From assembly GCF_002019635.1 (NCBI RefSeq), contig NZ_KV917371.1, positions 1,780,001-1,844,000 on the forward strand: DNA of 64,000 bases. The letters are read 5' to 3'. Positions 1 through 9,413 of the stretch are shown here, in pieces. The stretch is from Metabacillus halosaccharovorans. Lineage in GTDB: Bacteria; Bacillota; Bacilli; Bacillales; Bacillaceae. Under the pieces are notes generated by a model that searched no databases, was not told the DNA's origin, and saw only the letters and a list, made by a program, of their open reading frames with translations. Numbering within the stretch: the first letter of the stretch is position 1; each line of letters begins with the position of its first letter. Position numbers and translations under genes: made by a program.

Positions 1-223
1 AAATAGATGTTTTGCAGTTTCGGCATTTACCGTCTTGATATAGGTAAGATAGTATTGGGATTAATTCAACTACTGATAGTTTATTATTGCATACTGAGCA
101 GGCTGAGCCAGGGTATGTGATCGATTTTTTTAATGGGACGCGCAGTCCTACAACATTGTAAAAGGAGCCGAGGACTGCACCTAAGATAAAGATGTAGGTG
201 TGTAGAATAAAGGGTGTTAGCAT
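1..223 (-). CDS. comC: Type 4 prepilin peptidase ComC, N-terminal part (cut by window edge)
   Basis: Reading leftward from an ATG at 223, 74 codons stay open to the window edge, so the 3' part lies outside. The protein begins with a hydrophobic segment and the typical GSFYNVVGLRVP block (about residues 19-30), then two CxxC pairs (Cys42/45 and Cys67/70) flanking a LIPILSYL stretch. This is the N-terminal methyltransferase/zinc domain of A24-family prepilin peptidases, membrane enzymes that cut and methylate the ComG pseudopilins needed for DNA uptake. An AAAGGAG ribosome site lies 8 bases before the ATG. In B. subtilis comC also follows folC, which supports the call. The catalytic aspartates are beyond the edge and cannot be checked. 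Confidence 0.88.
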   Translation of the reverse strand, partial: MLTPFILHTYIFILGAVLGSFYNVVGLRVPLKKSITYPGSACSVCNNKLSVVELIPILSYLYQDGKCRNCKTSI

Positions 224-637
224 TTCAAGGGCTCCTTTTCAATAGAAAGATACACAATAACTATACTCATTTTAATAAAAATTATTTCATGATAAATTAA
301 CTTTTTTACACTTACCACTTCTTGAATAGCCTCATATACCAGCTCAAGTTTTGTTTTACTTTTACGACAATCTCAGCATTCTCCCAGTCTATCAAAATCA
401 CCGGTTTTTAAAAAACATGAATGTAGGTCAATTATACCAATTCAATGAATAGAGTATAATGAATTTGTACAATCTTTACAAAAAGATAACAAATTAGTCG
501 ATAATGTGTAGGGAATATTTCTTATAATAATGTAAAGAGCGCGTGAAAAAATGACAAGAATTCTTTAACCTTCCTATTAATCAACTTCCCGTAAATTCGA
601 ATTACTTAAATATCCACATATTTTGATACTTAATTAA
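224..637. other. Intergenic region between folC and comC with promoter and short unexplained ORF
   Basis: This 414-base gap holds a likely minus-strand promoter (453-481) and about 220 bases of predicted comC leader. Within the leader, 312-401 on the minus strand reads as 29 codons from a GTG, containing DWENAEIVVKVK and ending SWYMRLFKKW. It has no recognisable ribosome site and matches no family I know. It is either chance or a gene remnant. I see no hairpin terminator after folC. Confidence 0.4.
453..481 (-). promoter_or_regulatory. Probable sigma-A promoter for comC
   Basis: On the minus strand TTGTAA (476-481) and TATACT (453-458) are separated by 17 bases. It reads toward comC and implies a leader of about 220 bases. 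comC in B. subtilis is activated by ComK, but I did not find a clean pair of AAAA-N5-TTTT boxes here. Confidence 0.45.
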
Positions 638-1963
638 TTAAGTACTCTTATTATTAGAATCTTTTTTAAGTAGGTAATTTCGAATAGTGGAAATAAAATA
701 AAGTGATCCGGTAACAATTATTAGATCGTTTTTTTTATTTTCATTTGACACGAGCAATTTATTCAATAGTCCCTGCCAAGAGATAGAAAAAGATTTTTTA
801 TCTAACTCACATGCAGAATATAAGTCTTCAGCCTTTGCTGCTCTCGGAAAATCAAATGTCGTAAAATGCATGGTGGTCGCAACAGTACTCAATCGATCAA
901 TCATTTTCTTATAATTTTTATCACTTAGTGCACTGAATAATATATGAATTCGTGTATGGGAATAATGCCTTTTAATCGTATCAATTAAACTTTCGATTCC
1001 TTCATCATTGTGTGCACCGTCAACGATCACGACCGGATTTTGATAAATGAGCTCAAAGCGGCCTTTCCATATTGATTTCTTTATTCCTTTCATAACTTCA
1101 TCATAGGTTATTTTTACGGCACCTTGCTCTTTTAAATAATCAATAACAGAAATAGCAAGTGCTGCATTTTTAATTTGATGATTTCCTCTCATCTTAATTT
1201 TGACATCTTCATATGTGTTGGTTTCTGTTTTTACAGAGAACTTTTCACCATATTCCCAGGGTGAGAGGTTCTTTACACTTATGTCTTTACCAAGTGAGTA
1301 AAAAGGAGCCTTTTTCTCTTTTGCTGTTTGCGATAGCACCTCAAGTGCGTCTTCTTTTTCTGCTGTTGTGAAAATTGGTCTTCCCTTTTTAATGATACCT
1401 GCTTTCTCACGAGCAATATCAGTTATCGTGTCACCGAGTATATTCATGTGGTCATACCCTATGTTTGTAATAACAGATAAAATAGGATCTATGACGTTAG
1501 TAGAATCCAAACGGCCACCAAGTCCTGTTTCTAGTAATAGAAAGTCAGGTTTATTAACTTTCCCAAAATATAAAAACATCATCGTTGTAATGATTTCAAA
1601 TTCGGTTGGTGAACCCAGATCAGTATTTTCTATTTTCTCTGCATATGGCTTTACTTCATTTACTAAAGATAACATCTCATCATCTGTTATAGGTTGGCCA
1701 TTTACACTTATTCGCTCATTAAATGTTTCAATATAAGGTGAAGTAAAGGTTCCTACCTTGTAACCCGCTTCCATGAGCATATGCAGCATATAAGAAATTG
1801 TGGAGCCTTTACCGTTCGTTCCTGCTACATGAATGGTTGGGATATTTTTTTCGGGATGATCGAGCTCTTTTAAGAGCCATTCCATTCTTTTGAGGCCTGG
1901 TTTCACACCAAATTTTAAACGGTCATGAATCCAGTTTATTGCATCATCATACTGAGTAAACAC
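638..1963 (-). CDS. folC: Folylpolyglutamate synthase / dihydrofolate synthase FolC
   Basis: A cytosolic ATP-dependent ligase that adds glutamate to dihydropteroate and to folates, completing and retaining the cofactor. The 441-residue length is normal for the Mur-ligase-like family. The P-loop GTNGKGS sits at residues 48-54, followed by the family segments TSPYIETFNERI, LLETGLGGRLDSTN and VDGAHNDEG. Translation starts at GTG, with AGGAGGG about 8 bases upstream. The gene lies downstream of valS as in B. subtilis, but a hairpin terminator at 1983-2019 separates the two, so read-through would be partial. Confidence 0.96.
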   Translation of the reverse strand: MFTQYDDAINWIHDRLKFGVKPGLKRMEWLLKELDHPEKNIPTIHVAGTNGKGSTISYMLHMLMEAGYKVGTFTSPYIETFNERISVNGQPITDDEMLSLVNEVKPYAEKIENTDLGSPTEFEIITTMMFLYFGKVNKPDFLLLETGLGGRLDSTNVIDPILSVITNIGYDHMNILGDTITDIAREKAGIIKKGRPIFTTAEKEDALEVLSQTAKEKKAPFYSLGKDISVKNLSPWEYGEKFSVKTETNTYEDVKIKMRGNHQIKNAALAISVIDYLKEQGAVKITYDEVMKGIKKSIWKGRFELIYQNPVVIVDGAHNDEGIESLIDTIKRHYSHTRIHILFSALSDKNYKKMIDRLSTVATTMHFTTFDFPRAAKAEDLYSACELDKKSFSISWQGLLNKLLVSNENKKNDLIIVTGSLYFISTIRNYLLKKDSNNKST

Positions 1964-1982
1964 CTATCATTCCCTCCTATGT

Positions 1983-2022
1983 AAAAACTCGGGGGAACTA
2001 TTCATAGCACCACCCGAGTAAA
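1983..2022 (-). terminator. Terminator after valS
   Basis: On the minus strand ACTCGGG and CCCGAGT pair, followed by TTTTTAC. A second perfect 8-bp hairpin, TTATCCAT/ATGGATAA at 2027-2047, lies just upstream, directly after valS, making a tandem pair. Confidence 0.75.
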
Positions 2023-2071
2023 CTCCTTATCCATTCAGTATGGATAAAGCCCCATACTAAATGAAGTCACT

Positions 2072-4720
2072 TTATCCTCTTAGCTCTTGAATTCTAGCTA
2101 AAACGATGTCACGTTTTTCCAGATAATCTTTTTCTTTTGCTTTCTCTTCCTCAATAACCTTCTCAGGTGCTTTCTTTAGGAAGCCTTCGTTGCCTAGTTT
2201 CTTCTGAACGCGTTCCACTTCTTTATCGAGTTTTTCACGTTCTTTTTCAAGACGTTTAATTTCTTCTTCAATGTTGATTAATCCTTCAATTGGCAGGATG
2301 ATTTCAGCACCCGTCACAACAGCTGTCATGGATTTTTCGTTCGCTGTTACTTCTGTAACGATATTTAAAGAACTTGTATTACAGAATTTCTCAATATACG
2401 CAAGATTGTTTTCCAGTTGAGTTAACACAGCTTGATCTTTCGCCTTGATTGTCATTGGAATTTGCTTGCTCATTGGCGTATTTACTTCAGAACGAATATT
2501 TCGAACCGCACGAATGACTTCTACTAGAAGTTTCATTTCTGTTGCCGCTTCATGATCTGTTAAATCTTCATTAACATTTGGCCATGCTGCGATTGTAATC
2601 GACTCTCCTTGATGTGGAAGAGACTGCCAGATTTCTTCTGTAATAAATGGCATGAATGGGTGTAACAACCTCATTGTGTTATCAAGCACATAAGCGAGGA
2701 TTGAACGTGTTGTTTTCTTCGCTGCTTCGTCCTCACCATACAATGGCAGCTTCGCCATTTCAATGTACCAATCACAGAAATCATCCCAAATGAAGTTATA
2801 AAGTAGACGCCCTACTTCACCAAATTCATATTTGTCGGCAAGCTTTGTGACATTTTCAATTGTTTCATTCAAGCGAGTTAAAATCCACTTATCTGCAACA
2901 GATTTCTCACCGGATAGATCAATTTCATCAAACGTTAAACCATCCATATTCATGAGAGCAAATCGGGATGCATTCCAAATTTTGTTCGCAAAGTTCCATG
3001 TTGATTCCACTTTTTCATAGCTGAATCGTAAATCTTGACCCGGTGAGCTTCCTGTTGATAGGAAGTAGCGTAGTGAATCTGCCCCATATTGATCAATGAC
3101 TTCCATGGGATCTACACCATTTCCTAAAGATTTACTCATTTTACGACCTTGCTCATCACGTACAAGACCATGAATTAAGACATCCTTGAATGGACGTTTA
3201 CCTGTGAATTCAAGTCCTTGAAAGATCATTCGTGATACCCAGAAAAAGATAATATCATAGCCTGTTACAAGAGCATCTGTTGGATAATAACGTTTAAAGT
3301 CAACTGATTCTGTATCCGGCCAGCCCATTGTTGAAAATGGCCATAATGCAGAACTGAACCATGTATCAAGAACATCATTATCCTGTGTCCAATTTTCAAT
3401 ATCTGCTGGTGGCTCTTGGTTTACATATACCTCTCCAGTTTCTTTATGGTACCAAGCAGGAATCCGATGTCCCCACCAAAGCTGACGGGAAATACACCAG
3501 TCACGAATGTTTTCCATCCATCGTAAATACGTTTTCTCAAACCGATCAGGAACAAAGTTTACCTTTTCATCGTCTTCCTGAAGTTTGATTGCTTCATCTG
3601 CCAGTGGTTGCATTTTGACAAACCATTGTGTTGAAAGATATGGTTCAACAACAGCACCGCTTCTTTCACTGTGACCGACAGAATGCATATGTTCTTCAAT
3701 TTTAAATAATACACCTTGTTCTTGTAGGTCTTTTACAATTTTCTTTCTACATTCAAAGCGATCTAAGCCATTATAAGTTCCGGCATTTGAATTCATTGTT
3801 CCGTCTTCGTTCATGACTAGAATTCGTTCAAGATTATGACGGTTTCCAAGTTCGAAGTCATTCGGGTCATGTGCAGGCGTTATTTTAACAGCACCTGAAC
3901 CAAACTCCATATCTACATAATCATCGCCAACAATTGGAATCTCACGTCCAACAATTGGTAAGATAACTTTTTTGCCGATTAGGTGTTTATAACGTTCATC
4001 TTCAGGGTGAACCGCGACAGCCGTATCTCCAAGCATTGTTTCTGGACGTGTCGTTGCTACTTCAATTGAACCAGAACCATCAGCAAGTGGATAGCTCATA
4101 TGATAAAAAGCACCTTGAACATCTTTATAAATAACTTCAATATCTGATAAAGCTGTTTTTGTTTGCGGATCCCAGTTAATGATATACTCTCCGCGATAAA
4201 TAAGTCCTTTGTTGTAAAGTGTGACAAACACTTCACGAACGGCTTTTGATAAGCCTTCATCAAGGGTAAAACGTTCGCGTGAATAATCTAAACCTAAACC
4301 AATTTTCGCCCATTGCTCACGAATATGGCCTGCGTATTCTTCCTTCCACTTCCATGTTTCTTCAACGAATTTTTCCCGTCCTAAATCATAGCGTGATTTA
4401 CCTTCTTCACGCAGCTTCGCTTCTACCTTTGCTTGTGTAGCGATACCGGCATGGTCCATTCCCGGAAGCCATAATACATCATAGCCTTGCATTCTTTTCA
4501 TACGTGTTAAAATGTCTTGCAAGGTTGTATCCCAAGCATGACCTAAGTGTAGCTTCCCTGTTACGTTTGGCGGGGGAATAACGATTGTGTAAGGCTGCTT
4601 CTTTTCATCCCCTGTTGCTTCAAAGTATTTTCCTTCTAGCCAAAAGGAATAGCGGTTTTTTTCGATTGCATTTGGATCATATTTCGTTGGTAATGATAGC
4701 TGTTGTTCATTATTTTCCAT
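2072..4720 (-). CDS. valS: Valyl-tRNA synthetase ValS
   Basis: Charges tRNA-Val with valine in the cytosol; class Ia synthetase. The class I signature HLGH appears near residue 60 after PPPNVTGK, the editing-domain block [13 protein letters not shown] follows, and KMSKS lies near residue 526. The C-terminus is the charged coiled-coil arm typical of ValS. The reading frame extends to a GTG at 4738, but the ATG at 4720 gives the usual N-terminus (MENNEQ) and has its own AAGGAG 9 bases upstream; both starts have usable ribosome sites. Expression is controlled by the T-box leader upstream. Confidence 0.97.
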   Translation of the reverse strand: MENNEQQLSLPTKYDPNAIEKNRYSFWLEGKYFEATGDEKKQPYTIVIPPPNVTGKLHLGHAWDTTLQDILTRMKRMQGYDVLWLPGMDHAGIATQAKVEAKLREEGKSRYDLGREKFVEETWKWKEEYAGHIREQWAKIGLGLDYSRERFTLDEGLSKAVREVFVTLYNKGLIYRGEYIINWDPQTKTALSDIEVIYKDVQGAFYHMSYPLADGSGSIEVATTRPETMLGDTAVAVHPEDERYKHLIGKKVILPIVGREIPIVGDDYVDMEFGSGAVKITPAHDPNDFELGNRHNLERILVMNEDGTMNSNAGTYNGLDRFECRKKIVKDLQEQGVLFKIEEHMHSVGHSERSGAVVEPYLSTQWFVKMQPLADEAIKLQEDDEKVNFVPDRFEKTYLRWMENIRDWCISRQLWWGHRIPAWYHKETGEVYVNQEPPADIENWTQDNDVLDTWFSSALWPFSTMGWPDTESVDFKRYYPTDALVTGYDIIFFWVSRMIFQGLEFTGKRPFKDVLIHGLVRDEQGRKMSKSLGNGVDPMEVIDQYGADSLRYFLSTGSSPGQDLRFSYEKVESTWNFANKIWNASRFALMNMDGLTFDEIDLSGEKSVADKWILTRLNETIENVTKLADKYEFGEVGRLLYNFIWDDFCDWYIEMAKLPLYGEDEAAKKTTRSILAYVLDNTMRLLHPFMPFITEEIWQSLPHQGESITIAAWPNVNEDLTDHEAATEMKLLVEVIRAVRNIRSEVNTPMSKQIPMTIKAKDQAVLTQLENNLAYIEKFCNTSSLNIVTEVTANEKSMTAVVTGAEIILPIEGLINIEEEIKRLEKEREKLDKEVERVQKKLGNEGFLKKAPEKVIEEEKAKEKDYLEKRDIVLARIQELRG

Positions 4721-4776
4721 TCCGTTTTTCTCCTTCACACTATATTTCTCCTTGGATTTTTTGATAGTAAAAATAA

Positions 4777-5055
4777 AAAACTCCCTTCATCCATAAAAGG
4801 ACGAAAGGAGAAAATTTCGCGGTACCACCTTTTTTTATAGACTGATTCAGCAAAAAAGCATAAATCAACTCTATACACTCAATATAATAACGGTTTTCAC
4901 CGACCTCTTCTACTATTCTTTCAAGGAAGTAACTCCTGGGCGACCTTCCAAAGCCTCAACATAAGAAATCTTCCAGCAAATGATTTCTCTCTCTGTGAAG
5001 TGAAGACAATGTACTCTTCCCAATCAACGTTTACTAAATATGTAGTTGTTTCTTT
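4777..5055 (-). ncRNA. T-box riboswitch leader, valine specifier
   Basis: On the minus strand this leader carries the T-box antiterminator core GGTGGTACCGCG (4818-4829) and then a terminator, a stem of about 12 bp from CTCCTTTCGTCC to GGATGAAGGGAG followed by TTTTTT (4777-4811). Stem I contains the AGTA...GA features. A GTC codon at complement 4942-4944, preceded by GAAG and followed by GCC, sits where the specifier is found in the other two leaders of this window. GTC is valine, matching valS: uncharged tRNA-Val should stabilise the antiterminator. Confidence 0.93.
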
Positions 5056-5066
5056 TCATCTATCTT

Positions 5067-5096
5067 ATATTACTAAATAATACATTTTACCGTCAA
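5067..5096 (-). promoter_or_regulatory. Sigma-A promoter of the valS T-box transcript
   Basis: TTGACG (5091-5096) and TAATAT (5067-5072) on the minus strand, 18 bases apart, placed just upstream of the T-box stem I. Confidence 0.65.
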
Positions 5097-5189
5097 TATT
5101 TTCTCCATTTTTCCTTCCATTCATACAGGCACTTATCACATTTTTTGGAATACCTTACATTAGTGGACGATTTGTACGAAAATTCGATG

Positions 5190-5217
5190 TTGAACGTATT
5201 TTATGAACATGTATAAA
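5190..5217 (+). promoter_or_regulatory. Candidate promoter of the small membrane-protein gene
   Basis: TTGAAC (5190-5195) and TATAAA (5212-5217) with a 16-base spacer, about 48 bases before the ATG at 5265. Confidence 0.4.
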
Positions 5218-5264
5218 AAAGGTGAGAATTTTTTTCAAAAATGAGTGTAAGGAGGAGTTATGAT

Positions 5265-5456
5265 ATGAAGAAGCGTTATAATCCATATTCTTTACCACCC
5301 TGGGTTAGACAAATACGTGAGGTTGGTATTCAAATCATTATTCCGTTAACCATTTTTCAGGGTATACGTACTGTGTTTTTTCCTACTACATTTGATGTTC
5401 TTCTTTTAGGGATCCTAATCGGTTTAGCTATAGCTTTACGTTATGATTGGATTTAA
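5265..5456 (+). CDS. Small membrane protein of unknown function (63 aa)
   Basis: I do not recognise this protein. It has a basic N-terminus (MKKRYNPYSLPPWVRQIR) and then two hydrophobic stretches, roughly residues 20-33 and 40-58, suggesting two membrane passes or one hairpin. The ATG at 5265 has AAGGAGG at a 9-base spacing, better than the upstream in-frame ATG at 5241, which precedes that ribosome site. It stands alone on the plus strand between the divergent valS promoter and the convergent ysxE, with its own candidate promoter and terminator. Its neighbours ysxE and spoVID are sporulation genes, but nothing in the sequence shows that it is too. Confidence 0.7.
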   Translation: MKKRYNPYSLPPWVRQIREVGIQIIIPLTIFQGIRTVFFPTTFDVLLLGILIGLAIALRYDWI

Positions 5457-5463
5457 AACAAAT

Positions 5464-5491
5464 GGAGGGGAGGCTCCCCTCTCCCTCTTTT
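5464..5491 (+). terminator. Terminator after the small membrane-protein gene
   Basis: GAGGGG and CCCCTC pair around AGGCT, followed by a pyrimidine tract ending in TTTT. It lies in the convergent gap before the ysxE stop. Confidence 0.65.
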
Positions 5492-5497
5492 AAAATT

Positions 5498-6538
5498 TTA
5501 TGATTGTTCCTCTGCTTCCATTTTCTTTTTCTCTTCAATCTCAGATACTTTCATCACAAAATATTCTACATTTTTAAACTGCCAATACGCCTTTACTAAC
5601 TGTTTGTTTCTGTCCAACTCAGAGCGCTTTTTCTTCTCCTTGTTATAGGTTTTAATTAAATGACATACACGATCAGGATATGCCAAATAACTTAAAAACA
5701 AGCTCATTTCTTCAGCGGTATATGGGTATCCCTTTTGATACGTATAAAACCAGTTAACACAATCGTCACTTTGAATCGGGTAGGTGGTTGCCGTTCGATT
5801 CATAAACAGCAAAAAATCATCTATCGGTGAGGCATATTTTGAGCGCTCAAAATTCGTTATATACCCGTTCCCATCATCATCATATAAAAAATGGCGTGCC
5901 GATATTTTTCCATGTATTAAGACAACTCTAGTTGACTTTTCTTCTTCCATCAGATTGGACCATTCTTCAAGTTTTTTCTTAGAAAAATCGATCGCACGAG
6001 ATACTTCGGTATAATAGGTGACTGCTTGTAATTCAAAAGGTGAAAGATAGATTTTTTGCTCACATTGCTCGACGAATGCTTCGTACATTTCTTTTGCCTG
6101 ATCCCACCGTTTTACCGTTTCTTCATAATGATTTGATACATCCTTGGTACTGATGTCTAGTTTCTTTTCTGTCTTTTTATGAAGAGTGGCTACCTCTTTA
6201 AATAAATATTGATGTCTGGCATCCCGTTCCTCTTCTTGTTCATTTGATAACCATGGCATTAGATAATAGTAATCACCTTTATAATACGAGAGAAGCTGCT
6301 GTTGGTTATTGCTGACTAGTGGTACATGATGAGAATATTTATTATCTTTTAGAATTCTTAAGGAATCTACAAAGTAAGGATTAAAACCTTTCGAGAGCTT
6401 TTTTAATACAAATGGACCTGTATCTGTATAAATCTTTATTGCTTTTTTACTTAAACCCTCAGTATATTCAGGGGATAGGTTATAATCATGTAACAGAGGC
6501 CGAATTTCACTTAATGACATTTGCACAGTTTTTTTCAC
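5498..6538 (-). CDS. ysxE: Spore coat-associated CotS-family protein YsxE
   Basis: A 346-residue protein of the CotS/YsxE family, which has a degenerate aminoglycoside-phosphotransferase-like (kinase) fold. A lysine in FVLKKLSK near residue 50 matches the usual ATP-lysine position, LIHGKISARHFLYD near residue 210 corresponds to the HGD catalytic-loop region (here HGK, so catalytic competence is doubtful), and YITNFERSKYASPIDD corresponds to the IDFD metal-binding block with Asp replaced by Asn-Phe-Glu. In B. subtilis YsxE is a spore coat protein encoded next to spoVID, the same context as here. The hairpin at 6565-6599 separates it from spoVID. Confidence 0.85.
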   Translation of the reverse strand: MKKTVQMSLSEIRPLLHDYNLSPEYTEGLSKKAIKIYTDTGPFVLKKLSKGFNPYFVDSLRILKDNKYSHHVPLVSNNQQQLLSYYKGDYYYLMPWLSNEQEEERDARHQYLFKEVATLHKKTEKKLDISTKDVSNHYEETVKRWDQAKEMYEAFVEQCEQKIYLSPFELQAVTYYTEVSRAIDFSKKKLEEWSNLMEEEKSTRVVLIHGKISARHFLYDDDGNGYITNFERSKYASPIDDFLLFMNRTATTYPIQSDDCVNWFYTYQKGYPYTAEEMSLFLSYLAYPDRVCHLIKTYNKEKKKRSELDRNKQLVKAYWQFKNVEYFVMKVSEIEEKKKMEAEEQS

Positions 6539-6564
6539 CTCAATTCATCGGCTTGAACTGAAAA

Positions 6565-6599
6565 AAACAGCTGAGGATCAGGTAGCCCCCATGCTGTTT
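6565..6599 (-). terminator. Terminator between spoVID and ysxE
   Basis: On the minus strand AAACAGC and GCTGTTT flank a 21-base loop, followed by TTTTTTC. Confidence 0.55.
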
Positions 6600-6603
6600 T
6601 TTA

Positions 6604-6700
6604 TACTATCAGTAAGTATAAGATTTTATGGATGATAGTATAAGAAAAACTAAGGCTTTCGCCATTTGGACTTGGCGACAAGCCAAGTTTTTCTAATTAC
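6604..6700. repeat. Dispersed hairpin element, copy 1
   Basis: About 97 bases, nearly identical to 15187-15284. The left part pairs TACTATC with GATAGTA. The right part pairs AGAAAAACT with AGTTTTTCT around an inner GGCTTGTCGCC/GGCGAAAGCC stem. It lies in the spoVID-ysxE gap. See copies 2-4. Confidence 0.75.
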
Positions 6701-6722
6701 TTCATACTCAAGTCAAATCATT

Positions 6723-7889
6723 TTATTTACTAGTTGAGTAGGCTGGAATATATAGAATTTGTCCTTCATAAACATCTTGATCAGCTTGAAAATCATTAAC
6801 ACGTACAATTTGCTGTATTGATATTTCATATCTATCACAAATTGAATTGAGTGTATCACCTTGTTGAACAATGCACATTTTCAAACGAGAAAAGTCTTCT
6901 TCGTCATCTCTGGCAAATAAACTGGTTAAATAATGTGCATCCTTCTGATCTTTCTCATCTCTCTCATCCTGATCATCAAGCTCTTCCACTTTCTCAACCT
7001 CAGCTTCAGATTTTGAAAAGAAGGAATATTGGACTTCTTGCGGTTCTTCATTTTGTTCTTCTTTTCTTACTTCTACAGAGAACGGATCATAAAGATCTTC
7101 CTGCACTTTCTCTTCGTCTTGAATTGGCTCACTATTAAGTACCTCTTGCTGTTCAGTCTCTTCCTGTTCTTCTACTTGCACTGAAAGATCCTGTGAAGAG
7201 ATTTCAGTAAAGATTTCTTCTTCACTTTCTTCACGACTTTCCGTAACCTCTTTTTGAATGGTAATCGATGGTGGTGACAATTTGTCCATGTCCGAATCAT
7301 CCGATTCATTTACTTCATAAAATGATGAAAAAGGAGATACTGCTGTCCTTTCAGCTTGAGCAAATGATTCCTCACCATTAACTTCTGTTTCATCTTGACT
7401 TTCCCTGTATAATGGTTCAAGCTCTTCTTCTCTAGTTGTTTCAACCTCTTCATTTTGCACAGCTTCACTATCTGAAATCCCGCTAATCGACAAATCTGCT
7501 ATTAATTTCAAACATTTTAGTTCAGGGAGTTCATAATCAAATGACTCAATCGAAACATAAACATCATCTAATTGTGAAATGCGATTCCTTGGAATGGTAA
7601 TATCTACTGGGAAGCGATGACTTAATTCACTAATCCCATCTTCCCTCGTTTCAACCTCATTTACATATCTTACGTTTGCATATTCAAAGGAATCCCCTTC
7701 ACTACCATCTTGATCTATTTTGTATTCACCTGTCAGCAGTAGTGCTCCACGAATTGAGATGTACTGATCATGTTCATGAATTGAAATATCAGGATCTAAA
7801 GAAATAGATAAAAGTTCAGATACTTCCTGTCCTTTTTGAAACCATACAGATTCTTCAACAGAAAAACGCAGTTGCTGTTCCTGTGACAA
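6723..7889 (-). CDS. spoVID: Stage VI sporulation protein D, SpoVID
   Basis: SpoVID is needed for encasement of the forespore by coat proteins in the mother cell. The first 130 residues (RFSVEESVWFQKGQEVSELLSISLDPDI and onward) match the conserved N-terminal domain. The middle is a long, low-complexity Glu/Gln-rich stretch of about 180 residues. The C-terminus is a LysM domain (about residues 335-385: CIVQQGDTLNSICDRYEI, IVRVNDFQ, YEGQILYIP). The start is taken at TTG 7889 (LSQEQQLRF), with AAAGGAGG 7 bases upstream; the ATG at 7907 overlaps that ribosome site. At about 388 residues it is clearly shorter than B. subtilis SpoVID (about 575), the difference lying in the acidic linker. Confidence 0.93.
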   Translation of the reverse strand: MSQEQQLRFSVEESVWFQKGQEVSELLSISLDPDISIHEHDQYISIRGALLLTGEYKIDQDGSEGDSFEYANVRYVNEVETREDGISELSHRFPVDITIPRNRISQLDDVYVSIESFDYELPELKCLKLIADLSISGISDSEAVQNEEVETTREEELEPLYRESQDETEVNGEESFAQAERTAVSPFSSFYEVNESDDSDMDKLSPPSITIQKEVTESREESEEEIFTEISSQDLSVQVEEQEETEQQEVLNSEPIQDEEKVQEDLYDPFSVEVRKEEQNEEPQEVQYSFFSKSEAEVEKVEELDDQDERDEKDQKDAHYLTSLFARDDEEDFSRLKMCIVQQGDTLNSICDRYEISIQQIVRVNDFQADQDVYEGQILYIPAYSTSK

Positions 7890-7987
7890 AATAATTCCTC
7901 CTTTCAAATAGCCTAGTAAAATAACTATGACATTACAGATGTATGTCTGAAACGAGGAAAATATGAATTAATTTTATCTTTTTCCTT

Positions 7988-8044
7988 GTATTAGAAAAAC
8001 ACGATTTACCGCCAGAAGGCGGGAGTCGATGTCTTTTCTTATAC
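7988..8044. repeat. Dispersed hairpin element, copy 4 (divergent)
   Basis: A 57-base near-palindrome with the same ends as the other copies (GTATTAGAAAA and TTTTCTTATAC) but a different core, CCGCCagaaGGCGG. It lies between hemL and spoVID. Confidence 0.5.
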
Positions 8045-8052
8045 TTTAATCA

Positions 8053-8090
8053 AAAAAAAGATTCACCACATTTGTGATGAATCTTTTTTT
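8053..8090 (-). terminator. Terminator of the hem operon after hemL
   Basis: AAAAAAAGATTCA and TGAATCTTTTTTT form a perfect 13-bp stem around CCACATTTGTGA. The stem touches the hemL stop codon. The symmetry means it may act in both directions. Confidence 0.85.
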
Positions 8091-9376
8091 TATTTTAATA
8101 AAGAAAATGCTTTTTTAGCCGCTTCAATTGTACGATCCAAATCTTCATCTGTGTGAGCTGTAGACAAGAATAAGCCTTCAAATTGTGAAGGAGGAAGGAA
8201 TATTCCTTCATTTGCCATTGTTTGATAATACTTGGCAAAATAATCCAGATTTGATGTTTTAGCTTTTTCATAATTTGTTACATCTTCGTTTGTAAAGAAG
8301 AAGCCAATCATAGATCCTGCACGATTGATTGTATGTGGAATCTCATATTCTTTCGCAACCTTGGATAAACCTTCTTCAAGTCTGTCCGCTTTACGTTGAA
8401 ATTCCTGATAAGATTCTCTTGTTAGCTGCTTTAATGTTTCATAGCCTGCTGTCATGGCTAATGGATTTCCTGATAATGTTCCAGCTTGATAAATTGGACC
8501 ACTTGGAGCGATTTGCTGCATAATTTCCGCTTTCCCGCCATATGCCCCAACAGGTAAACCTCCACCTATGACTTTACCAAGACAAGTTAAATCTGGAGTC
8601 ACACCATAAAAATCTTGTGCACATCCATAGTCAACACGGAAGCCTGTCATTACTTCGTCAAAAATCAATAATGAACCATATTGTTCTGTTATTGAACGTA
8701 ATCCCTCTAGAAAACCTGGTTGAGGAGGTACAACTCCCATGTTACCTGCTACCGGTTCTACAATAACACCTGCAATATCTTCTCCAAATTGCTCAAAAGC
8801 GTATCGAGTGCTTTCTAAATCATTATAAGGAACTGTAATTGTATTCTTAGCAATTCCCTCCGGAACACCCGGGCTATCAGGTAATCCCAGCGTCGCTACA
8901 CCAGAGCCTGCTTTAATTAATAAAGAATCACCATGTCCGTGATAGCACCCTTCAAATTTCACAATCTTATTGCGGCCAGTAAAGCCTCTTGCTAAGCGCA
9001 AAGCACTCATAGTAGCCTCAGTGCCTGAGCTGACCATTCGTACAACTTCAATTGAAGGTACACGATCAATGACAAGCTTTGCAAGCTCATTTTCTATTAA
9101 TGTAGGCGCTCCAAAGCTTGTCCCTGATTCAACAACCTTTTTGATCGCTTCAACCACCGTATCATTGGAGTGACCGTGGATAAGTGGTCCCCATGATAAT
9201 ACATAATCTATATACTCGTTTCCATCAATGTCATAAATTTTTGAGCCTTTTCCCCGTTCCATAAAAATCGGGTTCATGCCAACTGATTTGAAGGCTCTAA
9301 CAGGACTATTTACTCCTCCTGGCATTAACGTTTGTGCTTCCTTAAATGCTGATTCACTTTTTGCGTAACTATTCAT
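8090..9376 (-). CDS. hemL: Glutamate-1-semialdehyde 2,1-aminomutase HemL
   Basis: PLP enzyme that converts glutamate-1-semialdehyde to 5-aminolevulinate, the second step of the C5 route to haem. At 428 residues it has the family's length. Visible motifs are [11 protein letters not shown] near the start, [16 protein letters not shown], the [14 protein letters not shown] block, FDEVMTGFR, and the PLP lysine in [17 protein letters not shown] near residue 268. It is the last gene of hemAXCDBL, 37 bases after hemB, and is followed by a strong terminator. Confidence 0.97.
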   Translation of the reverse strand: MNSYAKSESAFKEAQTLMPGGVNSPVRAFKSVGMNPIFMERGKGSKIYDIDGNEYIDYVLSWGPLIHGHSNDTVVEAIKKVVESGTSFGAPTLIENELAKLVIDRVPSIEVVRMVSSGTEATMSALRLARGFTGRNKIVKFEGCYHGHGDSLLIKAGSGVATLGLPDSPGVPEGIAKNTITVPYNDLESTRYAFEQFGEDIAGVIVEPVAGNMGVVPPQPGFLEGLRSITEQYGSLLIFDEVMTGFRVDYGCAQDFYGVTPDLTCLGKVIGGGLPVGAYGGKAEIMQQIAPSGPIYQAGTLSGNPLAMTAGYETLKQLTRESYQEFQRKADRLEEGLSKVAKEYEIPHTINRAGSMIGFFFTNEDVTNYEKAKTSNLDYFAKYYQTMANEGIFLPPSQFEGLFLSTAHTDEDLDRTIEAAKKAFSLLK

Positions 9377-9413
9377 CGGAGTGTTCTCCTTTCAACTTTT
9401 TGTAAGAGGTTGT

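Noticed and set aside
1368-1736. A 122-codon plus-strand frame opposite folC
   Set aside because: It is antisense to conserved FolC motifs, lacks a ribosome site and shows no family resemblance.
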